Source: DASXUL01 sp036504855
GTDB taxonomy: Bacteria; Armatimonadota; DTGP01; JAKQQT01
NCBI GenBank assembly: GCA_036504855.1
Contig: DASXUL010000119.1
Location: 20,689-84,688 of the forward strand
Reading direction: 5' to 3'
Length of the DNA stretch: 64,000 bases
Positions 41,407 through 50,580 of the stretch are shown here, piece after piece. How positions within the stretch are numbered: the first letter of the stretch is position 1; every line of letters starts with the position of its first letter. Below the pieces are notes generated by a model, which saw nothing but the letters and a program-made list of their open reading frames with translations, was not told the DNA's origin and ran no database searches. Both the position numbers and the translations under genes were made by a program.

Positions 41407-41781
41407 TCACACTGTGGCGGTTGATTGGGCTTCTCCGGGGCATTCCGCGGTTTCGGCGGCGATCTGCTCGGCGACGTCGCGCATCCGCAGCTTCAGAAGG
41501 CCGGCGGACGCGTCGTTCTCCGCGAAGGCAAGCAGCGTGCCGGAGCCGGCGGCCCGGAGCACCAGGCGTCCAGTCTCCGCCACGAAGACAGCGGCGTCCT
41601 TCGGGGCGCTGGGTGTGGCAAGCAGCCACTCCCGCCAGATGCGGGCCGCGGCGCGCGCCATATCCGCGGCGTCCTGGCCGCCAATGGACTCGCCGAAATC
41701 GCCGGATACCTCGGCCCCGTTCACGTAGGCGCTTCCCAGCACCCCGGGAGTTTTGTTCAGCGTATCCAGGTGGCTCGTCAT
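41407..41781 (-). CDS. Roadblock-like protein upstream of mglA
   Basis: The 124-residue product has the order expected of a roadblock fold: LNKTPGVLGSAYVNGAEVSGDFG, a helix (AADMARAAARIWREWLL), strands (AAVFVAETGRLVLRAAG) and an amphipathic C-terminal helix. Its ATG overlaps the stop of the TPR gene by four bases and has GAGGGAG upstream. mglA follows after 28 bases. Confidence 0.72.
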   Translation of the reverse strand: MTSHLDTLNKTPGVLGSAYVNGAEVSGDFGESIGGQDAADMARAAARIWREWLLATPSAPKDAAVFVAETGRLVLRAAGSGTLLAFAENDASAGLLKLRMRDVAEQIAAETAECPGEAQSTATV

Positions 41782-42572
41782 ACGTCTCCCTCGCCCAATA
41801 TCCGTTGGAGGTGCCAGGCCACAAGGCCTTCACGCACGCTGGCGTCCGTCGAGACGCGCACGGTGGCCTTCACCGAAAGTCGAGACGCCCACATGGATTC
41901 GGCATCCTGTAGGGAAGCGTCCGTCAGACAGCCGAATCCAGCATCGGCAAGCAGACTGCCCATATCGCGTTCCAAGCTCTCCATGGACTTGGTCGCCCGC
42001 CCGTCCGACTCAGACTGCTCTCCAAAGAAGCGGTGGTTCTGCTCGTCGCTCAGCGTAATGGCCCGGATGCCCGGCAGCGCGGCGATTTCCCGCACGCGCT
42101 CGGTGGTTTCTAGAGCCATCACGAAGCTGGGCGGCGCTGGGGGAGGCGGCGCGGCGGCCTGCTCCTCGGCGCCTTTCTCCGCGGCGTCCAGCCATGCGGG
42201 GATGTCGGGGTCGCCCATGCAGATGAACTCGGCCCGTTCCAGAAGCGGCACGGCTTCCCGGAACCGTTTCTGAGTCATTAAGAGGTGGGCCAGCACTTTG
42301 ACGGCGCGGGGGTGTTGCGGCTCGGCGGCGAGGACGGCGCGCAGGTCTTCTTCACCCTGCTCGATGCGCCGATGGAGGATCAGCGCCTCGGCGCGGAACA
42401 TCCTCAGCCCCGTGTAGTTAGGGTGGCGCGCGATGCCAAGCTCGCTCACCCGTAGGGCGCCGTCCGCCCGTCCCCACTCGAGGAACTGTGCGGCTGCGGC
42501 GGCATAGATGTGCGGCGGGGCATTTGGCGGGATATTGACCGCCATACTCATGTCTTGTGCGTTATCCGGCAT
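41778..42572 (-). CDS. TPR protein with a possible roadblock-like C-terminal domain
   Basis: The 264-residue protein has TPR-like helix pairs at about 15-130 (AAQFLEWGRADGALRVSEL, RIEQGEEDLRAVLAAEPQHP, KRFREAVPLLERAEF), an Ala/Pro linker (about 137-150), and a C-terminal domain (VREIAALPGIRAITLSD...) whose pattern is close to a diverged roadblock. It is the first gene of the operon. The upstream ATG has GGA only. It may scaffold MglA partners. Confidence 0.68.
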   Translation of the reverse strand: MPDNAQDMSMAVNIPPNAPPHIYAAAAAQFLEWGRADGALRVSELGIARHPNYTGLRMFRAEALILHRRIEQGEEDLRAVLAAEPQHPRAVKVLAHLLMTQKRFREAVPLLERAEFICMGDPDIPAWLDAAEKGAEEQAAAPPPPAPPSFVMALETTERVREIAALPGIRAITLSDEQNHRFFGEQSESDGRATKSMESLERDMGSLLADAGFGCLTDASLQDAESMWASRLSVKATVRVSTDASVREGLVAWHLQRILGEGDV

Positions 42573-42721
42573 ACGGGTTCCGTCCTGAAAGGTCTATGGG
42601 TATCTTCCATGACGGGCGCCGGTTTTGCGGGGAAAGTTTCGTGGGGCGAGCGAACGCCGCCTCAAGCCGCCGCGGCCGCATCAAGCCCCATGGATGATCG
42701 CTGATTGCAGGAGGAGTGCCG

Positions 42722-42949
42722 ATGTTCTCGCTGTGGCCGAGGTCAGCGAGGGAACAAACCGAGGCGCCTGAGAGCGCATATCGGCTGGCCCCACCGTTCC
42801 AGATGCCCGGAAGGGACAGACCGCCTCAGCGCCAAGTTGGGGAAAAGTCGTCAGTCGTCAGTTGTCAGTATTCAGTCCTCCGCCCTCGGCCATCGGCTGG
42901 AGGAGAGGAGCGGACGAAGGGTTCTCCCAACGCGGAGGCTGATGACTGA
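42722..42949 (+). CDS. Doubtful 75-codon ORF running into a repeat
   Basis: AGGAGG lies 8 bases before an ATG at 42722, and the frame starts MFSLWPRSAREQTEAPESAY. Its last 40 codons are read from the heptamer repeat, so the real protein, if any, has been overwritten. The strong ribosome site is the only support. Confidence 0.2.
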   Translation: MFSLWPRSAREQTEAPESAYRLAPPFQMPGRDRPPQRQVGEKSSVVSCQYSVLRPRPSAGGEERTKGSPNAEADD

Positions 42950-43004
42950 CGACTGAATACTGACAACTCTTCCCTGACTTGGCGCTCAGCGCCCTGTCCC
43001 TTCC
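42809..43004. repeat. Large composite inverted repeat with heptamer arrays
   Basis: GGAAGGGACAG (42809-42819) pairs with CTGTCCCTTCC (42994-43004), followed inward by related CAGCGCCAAG/CTTGGCGCT segments. Then come heptamer arrays (GTCGTCA, GTTGTCA at 42847-42877 and GACTGAC, GACTGAA at 42939-42969), and a GC-rich centre. It occupies most of the 456-base gap between the MglA operon and the TIGR03118 gene; the rest of the gap, 42573-42720, shows nothing else clear. Confidence 0.8.
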
Positions 43005-43028
43005 TCGAAGGTCACTCAAGCGTTGGGA

Positions 43029-44165
43029 TCAGCCGTTTCCGGGTTCGATGGCGCCGAACAGGCCGTGGTCCTCGTGGGCGATTCCGGCGGTGAAGTACAA
43101 CGGAGAGGCGTCGTCGTGACCGCGATTCCCGCTGGACGGGCCGAACGCGATGCCCCAGAGGCTGTCGATGGCGATGGGCCGGCCACGGGAGTCCCGCAGC
43201 GGCCCCCGGGAGGCGCCCGTTGACATGTCAAAGGCGTTGATGCGTCCGTCACCGAAATTGCCGACGAGCAGTGAGCCGCCCAGCGGCCCGAAGGATCGCG
43301 GCGCCGCGGCGATCCCCCACGGTGAATTCAAGTTGCCGCCCGAGGCGAACCGTTTCAGCAGCATCCCATTCGTGTCGTAGACGTCGATGTAGCCGTGGCC
43401 CGGCCCCGAGACATCGTCGTGCTGATCTCCGTCCTGCAGAGCGTATGTCACAAAGAGCTTGCCGCCGACGTTCTGAATCCCGAATGGCGCGTAGCCGGCC
43501 GGCAGGTTCGGGTCATGGAACATGCCAGGCAGCGTTACTTCGTGGAACCCGGTATCCAGGACATCCACGGTCCCGGCGTGGAAGTTTGTAAGGTAGATGT
43601 GCCCGCCCGCGGCGTTGTTGCCCAGCGCCAGGCCTTTGTAGACGGCGCCGCTGGCCGAGTTGTCGAAAGCGAGGACGGCGCTTACGCCATCGACGCTGCC
43701 GTTCCAGCCCGCTACTGTGCCATCTTCGGTGGCGAACAGGAAGCGCGCGGGCCCGCTCTTGCCGCCGGCGGAGACCACAAAGTCAGACGAATCGTTGTAC
43801 ACGGTCCCCGTTGGCGCCGATGTTGTGTCGGAAGGGCTTCCCGCGGGCGGCGGGATCGTCACCACCAACGGCGCCGATTCGGACGGCAGCGGGTTCCCTA
43901 TGGCGTCATACACGGTGGAGACGCCGGCGCCGTTGTCGGAAACCCAGATGGGACCCCGCGGGCTGAACGCAATGCCCCACGGGTTGACGAGATTGGGATC
44001 GGTGTTCAGCGCCACGCCGGCGATGTCGGAGATCAGGTTGGTCTGCCTGTAGAATCCGCTGTGGCGCCCATCACGACGGATTTCAGAAGCAGCGGCGAAC
44101 GCAGAAACCGCGCTGGCGAGCAGTAACGCGGCGATGACGCCGCGACGCGGCAGATTTGCACACAT
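43029..44165 (-). CDS. TIGR03118 family exported protein
   Basis: The 378-residue product has a signal peptide (cleavage likely after SAFA) and then YRQTNLISDIAGVALNTDPN and LVNPWGIAFSPRGPIWVSDN, followed by repeated beta-propeller-like blades (ARFLFATEDGTVAGWNG, GHIYLTNFHAGTVDVLD, GSLLVGNFGDGRINAFD). These are the features of TIGR03118, whose role is unknown. The leader carries a short GNRA-type hairpin next to a GGAGG ribosome site. Confidence 0.88.
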   Translation of the reverse strand: MCANLPRRGVIAALLLASAVSAFAAASEIRRDGRHSGFYRQTNLISDIAGVALNTDPNLVNPWGIAFSPRGPIWVSDNGAGVSTVYDAIGNPLPSESAPLVVTIPPPAGSPSDTTSAPTGTVYNDSSDFVVSAGGKSGPARFLFATEDGTVAGWNGSVDGVSAVLAFDNSASGAVYKGLALGNNAAGGHIYLTNFHAGTVDVLDTGFHEVTLPGMFHDPNLPAGYAPFGIQNVGGKLFVTYALQDGDQHDDVSGPGHGYIDVYDTNGMLLKRFASGGNLNSPWGIAAAPRSFGPLGGSLLVGNFGDGRINAFDMSTGASRGPLRDSRGRPIAIDSLWGIAFGPSSGNRGHDDASPLYFTAGIAHEDHGLFGAIEPGNG

Positions 44166-44180
44166 GGTTCCCTCCTGGTT

Positions 44181-44198
44181 GGAGCGGTTTCCCGCTCC
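44181..44198 (-). promoter_or_regulatory. GAAA-loop hairpin in the TIGR03118 leader
   Basis: On the minus strand GGAGCGG-GAAA-CCGCTCC forms a 7-bp stem with a GAAA tetraloop a few bases before the GGAGG site. A second extended hairpin (TCCG...CGGA within GGGC...GCCC) lies just upstream. The pair may influence translation. Confidence 0.35.
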
Positions 44199-44367
44199 GA
44201 GCAGCCTGGGCTCCGTACGACGGAAGCCCGGGCACGTTCCTGGCGGGCCGGGCCTGTCAGTGGGGTTGCTCGACCCGTGTGCCCTAACGAAGCGGGCCGG
44301 GGAGGAAGTTCCGAGGCGGCAAAATGGGGTTGGGGCAGGCGAGGCGGGCGCGGAAACGGCCGGGGCA

Positions 44368-45510
44368 TCAGCCCAGCGAGCGAAGGCGATTCACGATTCC
44401 GGGCAAAACGGCCAGAACAGCGGCCACGTCGTCTTCCGTGTTCGCGCGGCCCAGAGTGAGGCGGAGCGCGCCGTTTGCGATCTCGCGGGCGAACCCCATC
44501 GCCAGGAGCACGTGGCTGGGCTCGATGGCGCCGGTTGAGCATGCGCTGCCGCTGCTGGCGGCGATGCCCGCGAAGTCGAGGTTCAACAGGATTGGCTCGC
44601 CTTCCACGCCGGGGAAGCAGAAGCTGGCGTGGTTCGGCAGGCGTTCCGTGGGATGGCCGGTGAGGATGGCAGCCGGGACCGTCTCCAGAACGCCGCGGAT
44701 CAGAATGTCCCGCAGTTGGCGCAGGCGCTCCGGCTCGCCGGCGGCGATGCGCTCGCCGGCCAGCTCACAGGCTTTGCCGAGACCGACAATGGCCGGCACA
44801 TTTTCCGTGCCGCTGCGGCGCTCGCGCTCCTGTCCGCCGCCGGTCACCTGCGGCGCCACGCGCAGGCCGCCGCGCACCCAGAGCGCTCCAATGCCCTTCG
44901 GTCCGTAGATCTTGTGGCCGCTGAGGCTGAGGAGGTCTACCCCCCAGGCGCTGGGACTGACATCCATGGCGCCGACGGCCTGCACGGCATCCGTGTGGAA
45001 CAGCGCGCCGCCCGCATGCGCGATCTGGGCGAGTTCGGCGATGGGCTGCATGGCGCCCACCTCGTTGTTGGCGGCCATCACTGAGACAAGCGCCGTGCCC
45101 CGCCTCATGGCGTCCCGCAAGGACTCGGGGTGGACGATGCCCTGGTCGTCAACCGGGAGGCGCGCCACAACCCACCCCTGGGCCTCCAGGGCCGCCGCCG
45201 TTTCCAGGATCGCTTCGTGTTCCACGCTGGAGACGATGAGGCGCCGCCGGTCCGGGGGCGCCTGTCCGGCGACGCCGCGTAAGGCGAGGTTGTCCGCCTC
45301 GGTGCCGCCGGATGTGAAGATGATCTCCGAAGGCCGGGCATGGAGCAGCGCCGCCACGCGGTCGCGGGCGTTATCCAGCGCGAACTTGGCCTCTTGTCCG
45401 GCGGAGTGCAGGCTGGACGGATTGCCGTACGCCTCGCGGAAGTACGGCAACATCTCGTCCAGCACCGCCGAATCCACCGGCGTCGTGGCGGCATGGTCCA
45501 GGTAGATCAT
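44368..45510 (-). CDS. Cysteine desulfurase, NifS/IscS family
   Basis: The enzyme takes sulfur from cysteine for Fe-S clusters or tRNA thiolation. The 380-residue protein starts MIYLDHAATTPVDSAV. It has GNPSSLHSAGQEAKFALDNAR, IIFTSGGTEADNLAL, the PLP lysine K200 in SGHKIYGPKG and the active cysteine C324 in SSGSACSTGAIEPSHVL. The length and the extended cysteine loop fit the NifS/IscS (class I) group. No iscU or thiI gene is adjacent, so the target pathway is open. Confidence 0.94.
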   Translation of the reverse strand: MIYLDHAATTPVDSAVLDEMLPYFREAYGNPSSLHSAGQEAKFALDNARDRVAALLHARPSEIIFTSGGTEADNLALRGVAGQAPPDRRRLIVSSVEHEAILETAAALEAQGWVVARLPVDDQGIVHPESLRDAMRRGTALVSVMAANNEVGAMQPIAELAQIAHAGGALFHTDAVQAVGAMDVSPSAWGVDLLSLSGHKIYGPKGIGALWVRGGLRVAPQVTGGGQERERRSGTENVPAIVGLGKACELAGERIAAGEPERLRQLRDILIRGVLETVPAAILTGHPTERLPNHASFCFPGVEGEPILLNLDFAGIAASSGSACSTGAIEPSHVLLAMGFAREIANGALRLTLGRANTEDDVAAVLAVLPGIVNRLRSLG

Positions 45511-45553
45511 GCTTCTCCATGGGACGCCTGGCTCCGAGCGGCCAGGCGGTCCA

Positions 45554-47116
45554 TTACGTGGGGAACATCCTCGGCCATTCCAGAGGGATGCCCAGAGATT
45601 CGAGGAGGGCCTGATAGTCCTTCAGAAGCGCGGCGTCATCTCGCACGGCGCGCGGCTCGATGCCCCTGTCGTTGCAGAAGCAGGCGAGCGCTGACGCCGA
45701 TTCGCCGATGTTCCACTCCACCGGGTGCAGGCGCACGGCGCCGTTGGTGATATGTGTGGTGCCCAGGTTCTTACAGGCGGGCAGCAGGTTCTTCATCCGG
45801 ACCGGCAGCAGGGCCCCCAACGGAAGCTGGTACGGACGGCATCCCACGTCGATGAAGTCATAGCCGCCGCTGGTGGGGTGGAGGTCGATGCGGTAGAGGC
45901 CAATGCCCACGGAATCGCTGTACGGCTCCGCCAGGGGCGCGTCCGTGCCTTCCGAGCTGATGCGCTGCTCCAGCATGCGGAACACGGGCACGATGCGGCG
46001 GCTCTCCCGGATGTAGGGGTACTTGGCGAGGCCGTCATTCGTGCCGGTAGCATCGCCGCGCAGGCGCAGGCCGGGCCATCCGGTTCCGCCGTCGGGGCGG
46101 GGCGCTTCGGTCTGCAGCCAGTACATCAGTCCCAGGCTCTGGCGCTTGGCCGCATCAATGTGGCGCTTCACCTCGGATGCGGGCTTATCAATGATGTTTC
46201 CGCCGGTGTAGTCGTTCAGCGGCCAGTTGATCAGCGACACGTCGCCCAGGAAGGCGCCCGCGGCAAACTGGTTCTTGTCGATGACCCGACGATACGTCCA
46301 CAGGGGAATCGACTCGCTCCACGGCTGGCCTACGTCGAACATGCTGTAGGTCCGCTTCTCCAGCGTGGAAGGCGCTACCTGCTCCCACGAGAAGGGAACC
46401 GCGTCGCGATAGGCCTCATACCCCTCGGGCTTGTCGATGGTGTGGTCTTCGCCCTCAAGGTAGTCCGCCAGGAAGCAGACGGTGAAGGACTGGACGTTCT
46501 CCGGCTGGGCCGGACCGTCAACCGCGTGGGCCTCGCCCGTTTCACTACGGCTCTCAGCGCCGCTGACGTACTCGGTTCCCGTAAGGGGCAGCAGATCGCC
46601 CAATTCGGTGGCATCAAGCACGGATGTCGCCGAAATGGTGATGGTTTCCCCGGTTTCCTCGCAGAGGAACGAAACAGCCTTCACGGTATCGCCGTCCACG
46701 TCAGCGGCGATCGGCCTGTGCCGGTAGAGGATCTCAATACGCCCGGTAGAGGTATGCGGAGCCAGCATCTCATCGATAACCGATACCGCCACGCGAGGTT
46801 CCTGGCACAGGCGGCTCACCCAACCGCCGCCGGGGTTGAACTCGGGGTTGGCGGCGACGTGGGGCAGCATCGGGTAGTTCCGTCGGTAGTAGGCGCGGAT
46901 GCCGTTTCGCAGCGCCCGGTAGGTTTGCGTGCATCCGAAACTCTCGATATAGCGGTTCTCGTCGGGGCACGAGACGGCCTGACTGGTTAGCTGACCGCCA
47001 AGCCAGTCCGTTTCCTCCGTGAGGATCACTCGCTTGCCGAGCCGGGCGGCGGTGAGCGCGGCTGCCACGCCTCCGAGGCTTCCGCCCGCCACCAGGATGT
47101 CACAGCGCTTTTCCAT
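45554..47116 (-). CDS. FAD-dependent oxidoreductase (PF12831 type)
   Basis: The 520-residue protein opens with an FAD-binding fold, CDILVAGGSLGGVAAALTAARLG, then TEETDWLGGQLTSQAV and a late VGCRPYQLPLGALLP. KNLLPACKNLGTTHITNG as a closing block is typical of PF12831. Such proteins often sit in plant-polysaccharide gene clusters. The ATG at 47116 is chosen over 47122 because AGGAG lies 6 bases upstream of it and abuts the other. It is divergent from the first rhamnosidase gene and may be coregulated with it. Confidence 0.88.
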   Translation of the reverse strand: MEKRCDILVAGGSLGGVAAALTAARLGKRVILTEETDWLGGQLTSQAVSCPDENRYIESFGCTQTYRALRNGIRAYYRRNYPMLPHVAANPEFNPGGGWVSRLCQEPRVAVSVIDEMLAPHTSTGRIEILYRHRPIAADVDGDTVKAVSFLCEETGETITISATSVLDATELGDLLPLTGTEYVSGAESRSETGEAHAVDGPAQPENVQSFTVCFLADYLEGEDHTIDKPEGYEAYRDAVPFSWEQVAPSTLEKRTYSMFDVGQPWSESIPLWTYRRVIDKNQFAAGAFLGDVSLINWPLNDYTGGNIIDKPASEVKRHIDAAKRQSLGLMYWLQTEAPRPDGGTGWPGLRLRGDATGTNDGLAKYPYIRESRRIVPVFRMLEQRISSEGTDAPLAEPYSDSVGIGLYRIDLHPTSGGYDFIDVGCRPYQLPLGALLPVRMKNLLPACKNLGTTHITNGAVRLHPVEWNIGESASALACFCNDRGIEPRAVRDDAALLKDYQALLESLGIPLEWPRMFPT

Positions 47117-47178
47117 ATGCATCTCCTAAGATCTGGTAGGGCCGGCCCGGTCTGGCAGCGCATGCCCCGCTAGTGGTT

Positions 47179-47188
47179 ATGCTAGCAT
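47179..47188. promoter_or_regulatory. Palindrome between FAD oxidoreductase and rhamnosidase genes
   Basis: ATGCTAGCAT is a perfect 10-bp palindrome in the divergent promoter region, flanked by two further GCTAG copies (near 47168-47173 and 47196-47201). It is a plausible site for a repressor. Confidence 0.35.
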
Positions 47189-47232
47189 CGTGGAACGCTA
47201 GGATGAAGAAACCGCGCCGCAACGTCACTAGA

Positions 47233-50200
47233 ATGAACACAGTTGGAATGATGATACGACGTACAATCCCCTTTCTGGCGCTGACCGCGGCGCTTGCGCT
47301 TCCCTCCGGCGCCTCCCCCGCTGCCGCCGGCGACGCCGCCATCCAGGGCAACTGGGTGTGGACCTCCGCACAGGCCAACGAGCGCAACGCATACTCGTAT
47401 TTCCGTAGAGGGTTCACGCTGAACGGCGCGCCGAAGTCCGGCGCCGCGCGCGTGGCCGCCGATAGCCGCTATGCGCTGTACGTGAACGGCCGTCTGGTGG
47501 GCCGGGGCTCCCCGCGCAGCCACACCGCGAGGACGCCGTTCGACACATGGGATATCGCGCCGTACCTCGCGCCGGGGAAGAACGCCATCGCGGTTCTGGT
47601 TCACCACTACGGGGAATGGACGATGCGGAGCCAGGTCGGGAAGGCGGGCTTCCTGTGCGACGCCAGAATATCCACCTCCTCCGCCACAATTGATCTGCGC
47701 ACGGATGACGGCTGGAAAGCCATGCCCTCCACCGCGTGGGATACGCAGCAGGAGCGGCGCAACCGGGCGCTCGGGTTCGTGGAGAGCTTCGATGCCCGCC
47801 AGGAGCCGGCCGGCTGGAATGGCGCGGACTTCGACGATTCGGCCTGGCCGAAGGCTATTGTGCTGGGACCCGCTGGATGCTCTCCGTGGACGGCCCTGAT
47901 TCCCAGCGACATCCCGCCTCCCGAGGAGTCTTCCGTCTCCGTGAAATCCGTGGTGGACGTTCTGGCGGTGGAGCCGCCGGCGGATGCGAGCCGCATTCCC
48001 TTCGCCGCGCTATACGCCGATCGCCCGGCCTGGGCGGCGGGATACGCCGCCACTTACCTCCACGCATCCAGGGCGATGGCCGTAACCCTGCAGGTCGGAA
48101 GCGACGACGCGATGAAGCTGTGGCTGAACAGCGAACTCCTGTATCAGCAACCGAACGCCCGATCCGGGGCCCCCGGCCAGGATTCGGTAGATGCCCGGCT
48201 GCGGCCCGGCTGGAACCGCGTGCTGATCAAGTCCGTGAAGCTGATCGGCCCGTGGCAGGCGTATTTCGCCATCGCCGGAGCGGGCGCCGACGAAGTGGCC
48301 ATTTCCTCTGAGAAGGACCTGAGCCAGTCTGAGACGTGGCGCGTTTCTCCTCCCTACCCTTTCGATGCCGCCAAGGGCATTGAGCCGGGCTACGCGGCGG
48401 CCTTTGCCCCGGAGAAGGGCGGAAGCGATGGCGATTGGCGATTGGTGAAGGCGCCGAAGGAACGCCTGAACGCGCCTTCCACCGTTGTCCACCACGAAGC
48501 GCGAACCCGGCCAGATCCGCCCCTCGTAACCGGCGCTGCCTCGCTGGCGACGGCGCAGTCATCGGCCGAGTTCAAGAGCGATCGACAGCGCGACGGCGCC
48601 GTTGTGCTCGATATGGGCCACGAAGTATTCGGTTACCCCCGCCTCACGTTGAAGGGCGCGCGCGGAGGCGAGATTGTGGACATCGCTTACGCGGAGACCC
48701 TGGAGACGACGGACGGTCAGGCCGTGAGCCCCGCAACCGGCGGGAAGGGCATCCTCAACCCGGAACGAAGCGCAACACGGTATGCGGACCGTTTCATCTG
48801 CAAGGCCGGCGACAACGCCTTTGAGCCCTTCGAGAAGAAGGCGTTCCGGTACGTGCAGGTGGACGTCCGCCGGGCAATGCGACCGGTGACGGTGACCGGG
48901 TTTCAGGTGACCCAATCCATCTATCCGGCGCAGCCTCGGGGCGCGTTTTCGTGCTCGGATGAGCGGCTGAACCGCATCTGGGAGACGGCTCGACAGACGT
49001 TGCGCCTGAATATGGACGACGCCTATACGGACTGTCCGTGGCGGGAGCGGAGCCAGTGGTTTGGCGACGTCCGCGTGGAGGCGCTGTCCAATTACTACGC
49101 GTTCGGCGACACGAAGCTGATCCGAAGGGGATTGGCGCAGATGGCGGAGTCGCAGGACGCCGAGGGGATTGTGCACGGCGTTGCGCCCACAGACTGGGAT
49201 GGCGCCCGGCTGCCTTCGTTTTCCCTGCTTTGGGTGACCGCGTTGTGGGAGTACTACGTGTACACGGGGGATGCTTCGCTGTTCGCGCCGCTGATGTCCG
49301 CAATCGACAAGCAGATGGCCTTCTTTGAGAAGCATCGGAGCGCCGACAGCGGCCTCCTGGAGAACGTCCCCTATTGGGTGTTCATCGACTGGGGCGATGA
49401 GATGGACGGCCAGCGCATAGGCGCTTCGGCGAGCCTCAACGCCATGTACTACCGCGCGTTGGGAGCGGCGTCCGATATCGCGAAGGTCGCCGGTCAGCCG
49501 GATCAGGCAACCCGCTATGCACAACGCGCCGCCGCCCTGAAGACCGCCTTCAACCGGGCATTCTGGGATGCCGCATCCGGCGCCTACTGGGACGTGCTGA
49601 ACGCCGGCAAGCCGAACGGGAGAACGGGCGAGCAGGCTGCCGCGCTTGCTGTATCGTATGGCGTCGCCCCTCGTGAGCGCTGGAACTCCGCGCTGGACGC
49701 GGCGTCTGCATCGCCGACGGCGGCGAAGATCGGCACGCCCTACTTCGGCGCCTTCTGGCTGGATGCGCTGCACGCCGCGGGACGCGATCAAGAGGCGCTG
49801 GATTACATCCGCGCCAAGTGGGGCGCCATGCTGGACTGGGGCGCCACGACGTTCTGGGAATACTGGACGCCCACCGACAGCCTGTGTCACGGCTGGGCGG
49901 CCGGCCCCATCCGGGATCTATCCGGGCGGACCCTGGGCCTGAGGCCCACGAAGCCGGGTTGGCGCGACTTCGACTTTGCCCCCGCGTACTGCGACCTCCA
50001 GTGGGCGAAGGGAACCGTTCCAACGCCCCTCGGCGACATCGCGGCGTCCTGGACGCGGGACGGCGCGGCCTGTACGCTGACGCTCACGTTACCGGCGGGG
50101 ACCGCCGCGCGCGTGCTGGCGCCCGGCAAGGGGGCATGGACCGTCAATGGTTCCTCAGCGCTTCCGGTCGGCGTAACGCAGGAGCCCGCGGCTTCAGGCG

Positions 50201-50253
50201 GCGCCCTGCGCATTTCGCGCCCCGGTGAGTATCGGCTTGTCCGCAAAGGCTGA
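47233..50253 (+). CDS. Exported alpha-L-rhamnosidase-like glycoside hydrolase, paralogue 1
   Basis: The product is about 1007 residues with a signal peptide (MMIRRTIPFLALTAALALPS, cleavage near PAAAG). An N-terminal beta domain (VAADSRYALYVNGRLVGRGS) and a GH78-like catalytic (alpha/alpha)6 region follow. NMDDAYTDCPWRERSQWFGD (near 592-611) contains the acidic general-acid region, and FWEYWTPTDS...GWAAGP lies further on. The C-terminal beta domain ends with an ARVLAPG-type stretch. GH78 enzymes release rhamnose from plant or bacterial polysaccharides. The start is uncertain; ATGs at 47203, 47233 and 47248 are possible. Confidence 0.88.
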   Translation: MNTVGMMIRRTIPFLALTAALALPSGASPAAAGDAAIQGNWVWTSAQANERNAYSYFRRGFTLNGAPKSGAARVAADSRYALYVNGRLVGRGSPRSHTARTPFDTWDIAPYLAPGKNAIAVLVHHYGEWTMRSQVGKAGFLCDARISTSSATIDLRTDDGWKAMPSTAWDTQQERRNRALGFVESFDARQEPAGWNGADFDDSAWPKAIVLGPAGCSPWTALIPSDIPPPEESSVSVKSVVDVLAVEPPADASRIPFAALYADRPAWAAGYAATYLHASRAMAVTLQVGSDDAMKLWLNSELLYQQPNARSGAPGQDSVDARLRPGWNRVLIKSVKLIGPWQAYFAIAGAGADEVAISSEKDLSQSETWRVSPPYPFDAAKGIEPGYAAAFAPEKGGSDGDWRLVKAPKERLNAPSTVVHHEARTRPDPPLVTGAASLATAQSSAEFKSDRQRDGAVVLDMGHEVFGYPRLTLKGARGGEIVDIAYAETLETTDGQAVSPATGGKGILNPERSATRYADRFICKAGDNAFEPFEKKAFRYVQVDVRRAMRPVTVTGFQVTQSIYPAQPRGAFSCSDERLNRIWETARQTLRLNMDDAYTDCPWRERSQWFGDVRVEALSNYYAFGDTKLIRRGLAQMAESQDAEGIVHGVAPTDWDGARLPSFSLLWVTALWEYYVYTGDASLFAPLMSAIDKQMAFFEKHRSADSGLLENVPYWVFIDWGDEMDGQRIGASASLNAMYYRALGAASDIAKVAGQPDQATRYAQRAAALKTAFNRAFWDAASGAYWDVLNAGKPNGRTGEQAAALAVSYGVAPRERWNSALDAASASPTAAKIGTPYFGAFWLDALHAAGRDQEALDYIRAKWGAMLDWGATTFWEYWTPTDSLCHGWAAGPIRDLSGRTLGLRPTKPGWRDFDFAPAYCDLQWAKGTVPTPLGDIAASWTRDGAACTLTLTLPAGTAARVLAPGKGAWTVNGSSALPVGVTQEPAASGGALRISRPGEYRLVRKG

Positions 50254-50580
50254 CGCTATCGAGAGCGAGCATCCCGAGCAGTCTGCAACAGCCCCGCGCT
50301 CGCCTGAGATTGCGCGTCGATATCGCTGGCGATAGGTGTGGACGTCATCTAGCCGCGAAGGATCAGGTCGGTTGGAGCGCTGGGTGGCGCAGCATGGTAA
50401 TCGCCGTCGAGCCTTGGCGGCCAAGCGATGAGCAAATCGCGACCTTGTGATCGGCGAGTCCGCCGGCTCCCCTGCTTTTCGGCATCCAAGCAAGTATATA
50501 GTTACTTGCCTTCAGCCTGCATGTGATCTGCGCGACGCAATCGGGCTTCGCGAGTTGCAGACGGCGGCCGGAGCCGTTCG
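50254..50580 (+). other. Spacer between the two rhamnosidase genes
   Basis: No gene or recognised RNA is seen in 327 bases. Two small perfect inverted repeats could be regulator sites: TATCGC-TG-GCGATA near 50319-50332 and GCAAGTA...TACTTGC (50491-50497 and 50504-50510), the latter about 70 bases before the next gene. Confidence 0.45.

Noticed and set aside
50254..50580. tRNA-like stretch between the rhamnosidase genes
   Set aside because: Parts recall a D-arm, but there is no T-loop sequence and no cloverleaf pairing.
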